Below are positions 18,363 to 26,261 of a DNA stretch of 64,000 nt, in pieces (position 1 is the first letter of the stretch; each line of letters begins with the position of its first letter). The stretch comes from Peptoniphilaceae bacterium AMB_02 (lineage in GTDB: Bacteria; Bacillota; Clostridia; Tissierellales; Peptoniphilaceae), in NCBI GenBank assembly GCA_036321625.1, contig CP143259.1:2034001-2098000 (forward strand), in the 5' to 3' direction. A program made the translations under genes and the position numbers. Under the pieces are notes generated by a model. It did not search any database, was not told where the DNA came from, and saw only the letters and a program-made list of their open reading frames with translations.

Positions 18363-18390
18363 AAAACGGTGAGAAGATTCCCACCGTTTT
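18363..18390 (-). terminator. Intra-operon hairpin between binding-protein and permease genes
   Basis: AAAACGGTG and CACCGTTTT form a nine-base-pair stem around a ten-base loop. On the minus strand only a weak pyrimidine run follows. Hairpins at this place in importer operons commonly reduce or stabilise transcripts so that the binding protein exceeds the permeases; this is the likely role. Confidence 0.65.
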
Positions 18391-18396
18391 TGGTTT

Positions 18397-19830
18397 CTAG
18401 TGTATTACTGTAATTCTGCAGATATTTTTTCCGCTGCTCCTACAACTTCGGCTTGCCATTCTTCTACAGTTTTTTGCTCCTGACATAACTGAGTTAATAG
18501 TTTCGTAAAGAGCTGCCTTCATATCTACCCCTTCAACCGGTGGTGCTGCTACAAATCCGCCCATAGCGGCTTTTGCTCCATCTGCATAGATTGAATAGAT
18601 TTCTTTATTTCCCGGATCAGTTATCATTTCTTCTGCACCTTTAACAGGTTGAACTGCTCCACCATTTTCAAAGAAAGCTTTAACCGCAACATCTGAGTAA
18701 AGGAATGCTACGAATTCTTTAGCTAGATCCTTTTCTTTTGCATCCTTAGGAATAAAGCATTGTTCGAAGAATGTGAACGCATATCTGTCTCCACCTTCCT
18801 TAACTGCAGGAAGTGCCATAAAACCCCACTCGAATCCTTCAGGTGTAGTTTCCTTCATCTCTTCAGGTAACCAGAAACCATTAGGAATGAATAATGCTTT
18901 TCCGTCTATAACAGCTTGTTGGTTGTTTTTGAAACCATCTTTAATATTGGTGTTTGATACTGTATCTTCTTGTAAATAAGGAGCTATCTTGCCAACTAAA
19001 TTGAACATTTCAGTTGCTTGCTCGCCTTTCCAAGACTCTACATCAAAGCTCATAGCTTTATTAAAGAAATCAGGCCCACCTACCTCATTCATAAGTGCAG
19101 GCACGAATGAGTCAAAATATCCGGCTGTTGGATAAGTAAATAGTGCTGTTCCGTCAGCTTTTGCCTTTTCGCCTAGTTCAAAGAACTCGTCGAATGTAGT
19201 TGGTAATTCATATCCACCATCTGCAAACTTAGCTTTATCGTAGAAAAGTCCGCATGGTGTATAGAATAATGGTGCTAAGTATGTCTTTCCATCTGAGTAT
19301 GGATTGGTATTATTTGTGTCTAAAAATCCCGGTACAATTTTATCTTTAACCGGTTTGTCTTCTCCCAGTGGTACTTTGTCGAATACATCGGTAATATCTT
19401 CAACTGATTGTTCCTTTATCATGGTTTCAGTTATTCCACCTTCACCACCGATTGCCATATAGATGATATCAGGTGAGTTTCCAGCTTGGATTTGAGGTCT
19501 GATTACTTCAGCTATATTCTTTTCAAATGTCGCTTCAATTTTCGCGCCTGTTAACTCTTCGAAAGCCGATATAACTTTTTTCCAACCTTCAGTTCCGTAA
19601 CCACCGTCTAAACCTGCGATTTTAAGAGTTTTCCCTTCGAAAGGCTTATCTCCTGAAGTTTCTTCTTTTGCGTCTTCTTTTTTATCTTCCTTCGGTTCTT
19701 CTTTTACATCAGTTTTTTCTTCAACCTTTTCCGGCTCTTTCTTATCAGCTTCTTGTTTAGGTCCACAAGCAACTACAAAAATCATCATCAGTGCCAAGAA
19801 TAAGGCTAAAAATCTTTTAGTATTTTTCAT
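18397..19830 (-). CDS. Sugar-binding lipoprotein of the GH112-linked ABC importer; C-terminus shifted by one base
   Basis: 477 residues as read. The N-terminus is a lipoprotein signal with lipobox FVVACG (Cys22 or so), then a Lys/Glu-rich linker (about residues 25-65) and a family-1 extracellular solute-binding fold. It should capture galacto-N-biose or lacto-N-biose type disaccharides and hand them to the two permeases. The last ~25 residues are out of frame: in the run of six T at 18470-18475, one T too many turns the expected tail KTVEEWQAEVVGAAEKISAEL into a basic, Cys/Ser/Arg-rich one. With five T the protein would end at 18405. The core fold is intact either way. It is the first gene of the operon. 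Confidence 0.9.
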   Translation of the reverse strand: MKNTKRFLALFLALMMIFVVACGPKQEADKKEPEKVEEKTDVKEEPKEDKKEDAKEETSGDKPFEGKTLKIAGLDGGYGTEGWKKVISAFEELTGAKIEATFEKNIAEVIRPQIQAGNSPDIIYMAIGGEGGITETMIKEQSVEDITDVFDKVPLGEDKPVKDKIVPGFLDTNNTNPYSDGKTYLAPLFYTPCGLFYDKAKFADGGYELPTTFDEFFELGEKAKADGTALFTYPTAGYFDSFVPALMNEVGGPDFFNKAMSFDVESWKGEQATEMFNLVGKIAPYLQEDTVSNTNIKDGFKNNQQAVIDGKALFIPNGFWLPEEMKETTPEGFEWGFMALPAVKEGGDRYAFTFFEQCFIPKDAKEKDLAKEFVAFLYSDVAVKAFFENGGAVQPVKGAEEMITDPGNKEIYSIYADGAKAAMGGFVAAPPVEGVDMKAALYETINSVMSGAKNCRRMASRSCRSSGKNICRITVIH

Positions 19831-19914
19831 TTTACCCTCCTGTATTTGTTTTTAGATTTTCCAGATTAGAAATTTCCTTTACATATTCTTGTAATTCTCA
19901 ACTTTATTATATGT

Positions 19915-19924
19915 AAAACGTTTT
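19915..19924. promoter_or_regulatory. Palindromic operator-like site (cre/LacI-type core) upstream of the importer operon
   Basis: A perfect ten-base palindrome AAAACGTTTT, within GTAAAACGTTTTCT, resembles the central CG core of CcpA/LacI-family operators, though the flanks do not fully match the cre consensus. Two TATAAT-like hexamers on the minus strand (19906-19911 and 19935-19940) lie on either side, so the site overlaps the likely promoter of the binding-protein gene. Carbon-source control is inferred. Confidence 0.45.
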
Positions 19925-19981
19925 CTATGCCTCTATTATATACTTTGATACTTCTTAATAATATAATTATATTGACTTATC

Positions 19982-20009
19982 TTGTAACTTTATTGCATTT
20001 TGCTATAAT
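19982..20009 (+). promoter_or_regulatory. Promoter of the AraC regulator gene
   Basis: TTGTAA (19982-19987), 16-base spacer and TATAAT (20004-20009) precede the regulator's start by about 80 bases. The 250-base divergent region also holds the operon promoter on the other strand. Confidence 0.6.
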
Positions 20010-20089
20010 ATATATAGTTATTTTTAAAAATCTCTTGAGAATTAATCGTTTATTCATATATTTATTATCATAAAAGAGGAGTGCATTTT

Positions 20090-20968
20090 TTGAAAGCATT
20101 AATTAATTTTACCGAAATGGAGACCAATGTACATAAATTGGGATTAAAACTATTATATATCAAATCATACACAGCAGAAGACGACCTTCATTCACTTCTA
20201 CACTACCATCCCTTTATGGAAATATTTTATGTAGTAAAAGGCAGTGGAACTTTTTTGTTCGAGAGTAAAGAAGTACCAATAAGTAAAGGCGATTTACTTA
20301 TGATAAACTCCAATCTTAAACATACCGAAACGGTAGATGAAACAAATAATCTGGAATACATAGTCATTGGTGTTGAAGGTATGTCTATTATGCCATACCC
20401 TAAAAATGAATTGATCATAGACGAGGATAGTCCCTATGATTTAATCATTCAGCTCAATTTCTTCAAAAAGAATTTTCTCCACAAAACTGATGATATAGAA
20501 AAACCTATACTTTACCTTCTACAAGAACAAAATGAAAAGAAAAGTAATTATTTGGAATTTTCTCAAAACTTACTCGAGATTTTGGTTCTCAATATCCTAA
20601 GGAACTCTAATACCGGAATAGTTATTAAATCGGACGACAAAAGCAATAGGGAACTGGAGTATATTAAGAGTTTTATAGATATTCATTATTCAAGAGATCT
20701 TAATCTGGATGAACTGTCTTCTATGGTATTTGTAAACAAGTACTTTTTAATTAGGGAATTCAAGAAGACATATGGCGATACTCCAATGAACTATCTAAAA
20801 AACAAGAGAATAGAGGTTGCAAAAGATCTACTTAAAAACACGGATCATTATATAAAGGAGATAGCTTCAATTGTGGGATTTAATTCTCAATCTCATTTTA
20901 GTAGAGTATTTTTGCAAGCTACCGGCTACAAACCGCAAGAATACAGAACGATTCAAACTTCCAAATAA
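20090..20968 (+). CDS. AraC-family transcriptional regulator of the glycan operon
   Basis: About 292 residues. The N-terminal half is a cupin-type sugar-sensing domain (HSLLHYHPFMEIFYVVKGSG, then SKGDLLMINSNLKHTE); the C-terminal ~100 residues hold two helix-turn-helix motifs (LNLDELSSMVFVNKYFLIREFKK and IKEIASIVGFNSQSHFSRVF) with the family's end signature. I chose TTG at 20090 because AGAGGAG (20075-20081) lies at proper spacing; a GTG at 20081 would sit inside that site. It is divergent from the ABC/GH112 operon, so it most likely activates it in response to a transported disaccharide or its product. Confidence 0.88.
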   Translation: MKALINFTEMETNVHKLGLKLLYIKSYTAEDDLHSLLHYHPFMEIFYVVKGSGTFLFESKEVPISKGDLLMINSNLKHTETVDETNNLEYIVIGVEGMSIMPYPKNELIIDEDSPYDLIIQLNFFKKNFLHKTDDIEKPILYLLQEQNEKKSNYLEFSQNLLEILVLNILRNSNTGIVIKSDDKSNRELEYIKSFIDIHYSRDLNLDELSSMVFVNKYFLIREFKKTYGDTPMNYLKNKRIEVAKDLLKNTDHYIKEIASIVGFNSQSHFSRVFLQATGYKPQEYRTIQTSK

Positions 20969-20997
20969 AAAAGGTGAGCATTTCGCTCACCTTTTTT
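20967..20997. terminator. Bidirectional terminator after the AraC gene
   Basis: AAAAAAGGTGAGC and GCTCACCTTTTTT form a perfect 13-base-pair stem around a five-base loop. It ends the AraC transcript on the plus strand and the racemase transcript on the minus strand. Confidence 0.9.
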
Positions 20998-20999
20998 CA

Positions 21000-21689
21000 T
21001 TATTTATTTAGACATTTTCTTATCGACAAATCGACCAACTCATCCATGGCATCCACTGTTTTATCGATATACTTTGTACTATACTCTATAGATGAAAGCT
21101 CAGTACAAGCTAAGATAATACCGTCAGCTTCTTTAGTTCTTATCATCTCTTCAATCAATTCATCTATGACAGGTTGAACGACTATATTTGTCGATTTAAC
21201 CTGATAGATAACTTCCATTACTCTTTCTTGTCTCTTCTCATCCAGTTCATAGTACTCCAAGCCTGACTTCTTAAACTGCTCCTTATATACTCCTGACTTT
21301 ATAGTACCATTTGTGCCTAGTACTGCAATCTTCGATCCAAATCCGAATTTAGATTCAGCTTTTTCTACGGCAGTTTCAACCATATTTAAGACTTCTATAT
21401 TTGTCATATTGGCTACATCGTCATAGAAGTAATGAAAAGTATTACATGGTATTGCTATATAGCTGCATCCTGCAGCTTCAAATAGTCTTAAATCTCTTTT
21501 CACAGCTTCAAATAATTCCTCACTGTCACCATTTAAGATTACCGATGTCCTGTCTGGCATGGAAGCATGACTTAGTATTATGGTATCTATATGTTCTTGA
21601 TCGGAGTTAGCCGGGGTCTTCTTTACGATTCTTTCATAAAAGCATACCGTGGCATATGGCCCCATTCCTCCTAGTATCCCTAGCTTCAT
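21000..21689 (-). CDS. Aspartate/glutamate racemase family protein (aspartate racemase type)
   Basis: 229 residues. The PLP-independent racemase fold has two catalytic cysteines: one in AIPCNTFHYFYDD (about residue 81) and one in ILACTELSSIEYS (about 195). The N-terminal GILGGMGPYAT is diagnostic of the aspartate-racemase branch. It interconverts L- and D-Asp (or a similar amino acid). It starts four bases after the dicarboxylate/amino-acid symporter stop, so uptake and racemisation of aspartate or glutamate are probably coupled; D-aspartate is used in peptidoglycan cross-bridges of some Bacillota. The exact substrate is inferred. Confidence 0.85.
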   Translation of the reverse strand: MKLGILGGMGPYATVCFYERIVKKTPANSDQEHIDTIILSHASMPDRTSVILNGDSEELFEAVKRDLRLFEAAGCSYIAIPCNTFHYFYDDVANMTNIEVLNMVETAVEKAESKFGFGSKIAVLGTNGTIKSGVYKEQFKKSGLEYYELDEKRQERVMEVIYQVKSTNIVVQPVIDELIEEMIRTKEADGIILACTELSSIEYSTKYIDKTVDAMDELVDLSIRKCLNK

Positions 21690-21693
21690 CTGT

Positions 21694-22908
21694 TTAATTA
21701 ACCTCGCTAAGTTCTCCTTCAGATTTTGCTACTACTACTGCACAAGCAGCATCACCGGTTACGTTTACAGAAGTTCTTATCATGTCAAGGATTCTATCAA
21801 CTCCGGCAATAAGTGCTATCCCTTCTAATGGCAATCCTGTACTTTGAAGTACTAGAGTCAGCATTATCATACCGGCACCGGGAACTCCCGCCGTTCCAAT
21901 AGAAGCCAGTGTCGCCGTAAGTACGATTCCGAGTTGTTGTCCTATGCTTAGGTCAATTCCGAATACTTGAGCTATAAACAATGCACTTACTCCCTGATAG
22001 ATTGCAGTTCCGTCCATATTAATAGTAGCTCCAAGAGGTAGTACGAAACTCGCTACAGGCTTGGATACTCCAAGATTATCTTCACAACATTTCATGGTAA
22101 CAGGAAGGGTTCCTGAACTGCTTGATGTCGTGAATGCAAGTATCGATGCCGGGCTTATTCCTTTGAAGAATTTTATCGGACTCATTCCCCCTAAGAACTG
22201 TACCGATGCGGAATAGATAACTCCTGCGTGTATGAAACTTGCAACATACGCTATGATAATCAGTCTCAATAAGGACTGTAGAATTCCAGCTCCATGTTCA
22301 GCAATTACCGGTACGATTAATGCGAATACACCTATAGGAGCAAGTCTCATTATTGCACCTGTGATAACATACATGGTTTCAGCCAATGAATCAAATACTT
22401 GAAACAGTATTTTGCCCTTCTCACCCAATACGAGGATTCCTGATCCAAGTATTATTGCAAATGCTATGATTTGGAGCATATTTCCTTCTACGATAGCTTT
22501 AAGTGGATTAGCCGGTATAATTCCAAGTAGTGTTTCTACAACACTTGGTGCTTCTTTAACTTCCACTACTAATTCTTCTGTTGGCAGTACATAACCTCCT
22601 CCGACATTGAAAACATTGGCCATTATTAGTCCAAGGCTTACTGCAAAGGCTGTAGTTATTAAGTAAAATGCCAGTGTCTTTCCTCCAAGTCTACCTAGTT
22701 GTTTAACATCATTAAGGTTTCCGACACCTGTAATCAATGATGAGAATACAAGTGGTACAATGATTAATTTGATCAGATTTAAGAACAGTGTTCCAAATGG
22801 CTTTATGTAGTTAACTGCTATATCGGGATTTCCTCTAAGCATAAGTCCTACGATAACTCCAAGAACAAGTGCAATTAAAATCTGAACAGGTAATGATAAT
22901 TTCTTCAT
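21694..22908 (-). CDS. Dicarboxylate/amino acid:cation symporter (DAACS/EAAT family)
   Basis: 404 residues. Typical features are the N-terminal ALVLGVIVGLML helix, FLNLIKLIIVPLVFSSL, the serine-rich re-entrant loop TTSSSSGTLPVT, and LPLGATINMDGTAIYQG in the substrate-binding core, followed by the GTAGVPGAGM re-entrant loop and the VDRILDMIRTSVNVTGD helix. These are the signatures of GltP/GltT/SstT-type transporters of glutamate, aspartate or C4 acids driven by Na+ or H+. The first gene of a two-gene operon with the racemase, with its own promoter. Confidence 0.93.
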   Translation of the reverse strand: MKKLSLPVQILIALVLGVIVGLMLRGNPDIAVNYIKPFGTLFLNLIKLIIVPLVFSSLITGVGNLNDVKQLGRLGGKTLAFYLITTAFAVSLGLIMANVFNVGGGYVLPTEELVVEVKEAPSVVETLLGIIPANPLKAIVEGNMLQIIAFAIILGSGILVLGEKGKILFQVFDSLAETMYVITGAIMRLAPIGVFALIVPVIAEHGAGILQSLLRLIIIAYVASFIHAGVIYSASVQFLGGMSPIKFFKGISPASILAFTTSSSSGTLPVTMKCCEDNLGVSKPVASFVLPLGATINMDGTAIYQGVSALFIAQVFGIDLSIGQQLGIVLTATLASIGTAGVPGAGMIMLTLVLQSTGLPLEGIALIAGVDRILDMIRTSVNVTGDAACAVVVAKSEGELSEVN

Positions 22909-22934
22909 ATACTCTCCTCCTTTTCATTGAATTA

Positions 22935-22963
22935 ATCGTATCATACCGAACGAATTAATGCAA
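22935..22963 (-). promoter_or_regulatory. Promoter of the symporter-racemase operon
   Basis: On the minus strand TTGCAT (22963-22958), a 17-base spacer and TACGAT (22940-22935) precede the AGGAGGAG ribosome site and ATG of the symporter gene. Confidence 0.65.
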
Positions 22964-22993
22964 TAACTTAGTGAAGTGATTTTTGTTTAAATT

Positions 22994-23024
22994 AAAACAG
23001 CTCTCTTCCTGAAGAAAAGAGCTG
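22994..23024 (-). terminator. Terminator after the NSS symporter gene
   Basis: CAGCTCT and AGAGCTG flank a loop of about a dozen bases and are followed by TTTTAATTT on the minus strand, ten bases past the NSS gene stop. Confidence 0.75.
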
Positions 23025-23034
23025 CATTTTAAAT

Positions 23035-24351
23035 TTAGAAAGCCACCTTAAATGCTAATGCTACAATACATAATATTATTGCAAGCGGTGTATAGAAGTA
23101 TCTACCTAAATTATACCAAACATCACCATATATTTTGGAAGATGAGGTATTGATTTCATCCATTAGTTCATCCTTCTTAAGAATCCAGAACCATGAAATC
23201 GCACCAAGTGTAGCTCCCAGTGGAATTATATAGATAGAAACTATATCCATCCAAGGACCCCATTTTACTATGGCTTCCATATTAACCCCAATACCAAATG
23301 TTATAACACCAAGAATAACCAGTGTAACTTTTCTTGTCAGTTTAGGTATCTTATGCATAAGTGATTCGGCAACAACCTCAAACATATTTTGTAGTGATGA
23401 AACACCACCGAATACTACTGCTGTAAACAGAATTATCGCAAATATTCTTCCACCAGGCATATCTTGTAGAATGGTTGGAAGTGTAACAAATAACAGTCCA
23501 GGTCCTCTTGCTTGGTCTAGACCATAGGAGAATAATGCAGGTACCATTACAAATGCAGCTACCATAGCGGCAATTGTATCAAATATAGCAGTCTTCTTGG
23601 CGCCATCGATTATATCTTCCTTCTTAGAAAGATAAGCACCACACACAATCATACCGGAACCGGTAATAGAAAGTGAGAAGAATGCCTGCCCCATTGCCGA
23701 TACTAAAGTCTGAGGTTTCATTATCTCTGCCCAATCAGGTTTAAACATAAATGCATAACCATTAATAGCATTAGGAAGGAATGCAACTCTTATAGCTAAA
23801 ATAATAAATAATACGAAGAATAGCGGCATCATAAATTTATTAGCTTTTTCAATAGAATCAGCACCTGTGATACAAGTAAGTAATGTTACAACGACTATGA
23901 TTATGTGGTATGGAATAACAGAATAATTTACAAGTGCAAAACTTTCAAACCATGGCCCCGGATTAACGGTCATCAAACTTCCTGTTATCGCTTGGAACAG
24001 TGCTTTAAGTACATAGGATATGATACAAGCATAACCGATTGCTATACACATTGATCCTGCTAGCGGTAACCATCCTACGATTTTACCTGCACCTTCCATT
24101 CCCCTACTCTTCCATGCATACTCATATGCACCGAGTGTACCTGTGTTTGCTCTACGTCCTATCGCATATTCTGCTGATAGTCCAATATAACCAAAAACGA
24201 TGATAAAGAATAGATAAGCTATTAAGAACGCTCCTCCACCCTCTGTTGTCAGCTTGTATGGAAAACCCCAAACGTTTGCCATACCTACAGCCGATCCAAC
24301 TGCTGTTAGAATAAATCCCCATTTGGATTTAAACTTTTTAGTATTGTCCAT
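23035..24351 (-). CDS. Neurotransmitter:sodium symporter (NSS/SNF family)
   Basis: About 438 residues, with 11-12 predicted helices. The N-terminal KWGFILTAVGSAVGMANVWGFP is the unwound TM1 substrate- and Na+-binding region of the LeuT fold, and GGAFLIAYLFFIIVFGYIGL follows as TM2. Such bacterial transporters (MhsT, TnaT-like) import amino acids with sodium. I place the start at ATG 24351 because GGAGG lies seven bases upstream; an in-frame TTG at 24363 is part of that ribosome site. Monocistronic between a promoter and terminator. Substrate unknown. Confidence 0.9.
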   Translation of the reverse strand: MDNTKKFKSKWGFILTAVGSAVGMANVWGFPYKLTTEGGGAFLIAYLFFIIVFGYIGLSAEYAIGRRANTGTLGAYEYAWKSRGMEGAGKIVGWLPLAGSMCIAIGYACIISYVLKALFQAITGSLMTVNPGPWFESFALVNYSVIPYHIIIVVVTLLTCITGADSIEKANKFMMPLFFVLFIILAIRVAFLPNAINGYAFMFKPDWAEIMKPQTLVSAMGQAFFSLSITGSGMIVCGAYLSKKEDIIDGAKKTAIFDTIAAMVAAFVMVPALFSYGLDQARGPGLLFVTLPTILQDMPGGRIFAIILFTAVVFGGVSSLQNMFEVVAESLMHKIPKLTRKVTLVILGVITFGIGVNMEAIVKWGPWMDIVSIYIIPLGATLGAISWFWILKKDELMDEINTSSSKIYGDVWYNLGRYFYTPLAIILCIVALAFKVAF

Positions 24352-24444
24352 TTTCGCCTCCAATTTTTTATTCTTAAAATGACCCTGTCATTAAAAGTTC
24401 AATAAATCTGATAACGTTTACATAGAAGATAAAAAAATAAATTT

Positions 24445-24506
24445 GCGTAATGCATTATGCATCGCTAGTTAGTACAATAATACACTATAACATATACTTT
24501 TGTCAA
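24445..24506 (-). promoter_or_regulatory. Promoter with operator-like repeat for the NSS gene
   Basis: On the minus strand TTGACA (24506-24501), an 18-base spacer and TATTAT (24482-24477) form a strong promoter. About 12 bases downstream, at 24445-24465, lies a near-palindrome with two ATGCAT units flanked by GCG/CGC, overlapping the expected transcription start. This looks like a repressor site. The remaining ~90 bases to the start codon show nothing else I can identify. Confidence 0.7.
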
Positions 24507-24530
24507 CTAAAATTTACTATAAAAAAACAA

Positions 24531-24562
24531 AAAAGCTCATAATGAAAAATCATCTGAGCTTT
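24531..24562 (-). terminator. Terminator after birA
   Basis: AAAGCTCA and TGAGCTTT pair around a 15-base loop and are followed by TTTTGTTTTTTT on the minus strand, 19 bases past the birA stop. Confidence 0.85.
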
Positions 24563-24580
24563 AATACATCGTTTTCAATG

Positions 24581-25312
24581 TTAAATAATTTCTAAAATAT
24601 CGGCACTATAGATTCGCCTCATACCTTTATCATCTACTATAATCAAACTGTTGTCGATTTCAACTGAATGAATGAGAACTGTAGAACACAATCCGTTTTC
24701 TAAAACTCTACATCTTTTGCCTATGATGATGCTCTTTTGTAACAATTCATCATAATAATAATTGGGATCGGTTTCAAAGTTCTCTAAAACTTCAGTAAAA
24801 ATCTCTACAAGCGACTGTTCAACCTCTTTTAAATCTATTTGCTTATTTAAGACAATGGACATTGAAGTAGATATATCTTTTATCTCTTCAGGGAAGTCCG
24901 TTGGGTTTTGGTTTACATTTAATCCTATGCCCACTACTACATGGGAAGGAGCTCCGGATAAAATAGAGGATTCACAGAGTATCCCACAAATCTTTTTCCC
25001 GGATATCAGGATATCATTTGGCCATTTTATTCGGGATTCTATTCCATACCCCTGTAAAAGTTTTGTAACTGCTATGGCAGCGATGGATGTATACGCGGAA
25101 ATAATCTTAAGATTGGGATTTTTTACCAAAAAGCTTATTGCAAGCCCGCTCCCTGCTGCAGTGTGCCAAACTCTATCTCCCTTTCCCTTCCCTTTAATTT
25201 GATTATAGGTGCTGATGACAAACTCTCTATCAGTTTTATTCACTAACTCTTTTGCAGTATCATTGGTCGATTCCAACGAATCAAAATAGTATGTTTTAAA
25301 CCTCTTCTTCAT
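24581..25312 (-). CDS. birA: Biotin--[acetyl-CoA-carboxylase] ligase (catalytic type, no HTH)
   Basis: 243 residues, without the N-terminal helix-turn-helix of the bifunctional repressor type. The biotin/ATP loop reads KGKGKGDRVWHT, followed by SGLAISFL and KWPNDILISGKKICGIL, with VVGIGLNVN and a small C-terminal domain. It attaches biotin to Lys107 of AccB (gene at 35096-35533 in the same direction). It overlaps the MarR gene by 17 bases, so the two are co-translated. As it cannot bind DNA itself, regulation probably comes from the MarR partner. Confidence 0.92.
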   Translation of the reverse strand: MKKRFKTYYFDSLESTNDTAKELVNKTDREFVISTYNQIKGKGKGDRVWHTAAGSGLAISFLVKNPNLKIISAYTSIAAIAVTKLLQGYGIESRIKWPNDILISGKKICGILCESSILSGAPSHVVVGIGLNVNQNPTDFPEEIKDISTSMSIVLNKQIDLKEVEQSLVEIFTEVLENFETDPNYYYDELLQKSIIIGKRCRVLENGLCSTVLIHSVEIDNSLIIVDDKGMRRIYSADILEII

Positions 25313-25766
25313 GACGTCTTTCTCTTATAAAAGAAGTTACTTCAGGCATCAGTTCATCACTGATTACTTTTAAAAAGTATTCCAGCTTTTCTATATCCTC
25401 TTCATTAAATCTCTCTTTGAATCTTGAAATAACTTGATCTACATATTCATTTTTTATTTTTAGATAATCGTAAAATCTATCGGTCAATTCAAGATAGTAT
25501 TCCCTTTTATCTGCATCCGACTGAACTTTTACAACATATCCTTTTTTTACTAAACTAGCTACTTTATACGCAGCATTAGGTTGTGAAATATTTAAGAATA
25601 AGGCTAACTCATTTATGGTAGGTCTCTCCAAGGCATAGATTACCTCTACACAAAATGTTTCAAGTGCACTTAGAGATGCATCTCTATATTCAAAGCCACT
25701 GAAGATACTTCGATAAAAATTTAGTTTAAATTTCTCATATACTTCTTCAAATAATTCTTCTAGCAT
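25296..25766 (-). CDS. MarR-family regulator, probable control of fatty-acid genes
   Basis: 156 residues with a winged helix-turn-helix between about residues 50 and 105 (PTINELALFLNISQPNAAYKVASLVKKGYV, wing DADKREYYLELTD) and flanking dimerisation helices. MarR proteins linked to fab operons in other Bacillota (FabT) repress them in response to acyl-ACP. This one is longer at the N-terminus and only moderately like FabT. It follows fabZ by 66 bases containing a long inverted repeat, so it is likely autoregulated. Target is inferred from context. Confidence 0.8.
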   Translation of the reverse strand: MLEELFEEVYEKFKLNFYRSIFSGFEYRDASLSALETFCVEVIYALERPTINELALFLNISQPNAAYKVASLVKKGYVVKVQSDADKREYYLELTDRFYDYLKIKNEYVDQVISRFKERFNEEDIEKLEYFLKVISDELMPEVTSFIRERRHEEEV

Positions 25767-25779
25767 AATTGCCCCCTAA

Positions 25780-25819
25780 ATGATTGTTGTATATAGCACG
25801 TTATATATACAATAATCAT
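25780..25819. promoter_or_regulatory. Near-perfect 16-bp inverted repeat before the MarR gene (operator candidate)
   Basis: ATGATTGTTGTATATA and TATATACAATAATCAT are inverted copies with a single mismatch around an eight-base centre. The site lies between fabZ and the MarR start codon. It has no T-run, so it is not a terminator; size and symmetry fit a dimeric winged-helix protein. Confidence 0.75.
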
Positions 25820-25832
25820 ATTACATCTTCCC

Positions 25833-26261
25833 TTAGTCTGCAATATAGAACATCAATTCACATTCACATGCAATCTCGCCATCAACGGTGGCGACTCCAT
25901 TACCTACTCCAATACTGCCTCGTCTTTTAATAATTTCCGTATTCAGTACCAGAGTATCTCCCGGCACGACTTGTCTTTTAAATCTCGCCTTATTTATTCC
26001 GGCAAAAAGGGGTGTTTTTCCCTTGAGCTCGTCCAATGTCAAGATTGCAATTGCACCAACCTGTGCAAGGGCCTCAATTATTAACACACCGGGCATGACC
26101 GGCATATCGGGATAATGACCGGCAAAGTATGGCTCCACATAAGAAACCGCCTTCTTCCCAATGGCAAACTCGCCCGGTGAATAATCCTCAACTACATCTA
26201 CTAATAAAAACGGATGTCTATGAGGGATGATTTCTTTGATTTGATTGATATCCAGTTTCAT
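25833..26261 (-). CDS. fabZ: 3-hydroxyacyl-ACP dehydratase FabZ
   Basis: About 142 residues from ATG 26261, which overlaps the fabF stop by one base (an upstream in-frame start at 26273 is inside fabF and less likely). Hot-dog fold with [12 protein letters not shown] and the catalytic His/Glu region [20 protein letters not shown]. It dehydrates 3-hydroxyacyl-ACP in the elongation cycle. There is no FabA or FabN-like long form here, so isomerisation to unsaturated chains needs another enzyme. Confidence 0.95.
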   Translation of the reverse strand: MKLDINQIKEIIPHRHPFLLVDVVEDYSPGEFAIGKKAVSYVEPYFAGHYPDMPVMPGVLIIEALAQVGAIAILTLDELKGKTPLFAGINKARFKRQVVPGDTLVLNTEIIKRRGSIGVGNGVATVDGEIACECELMFYIAD

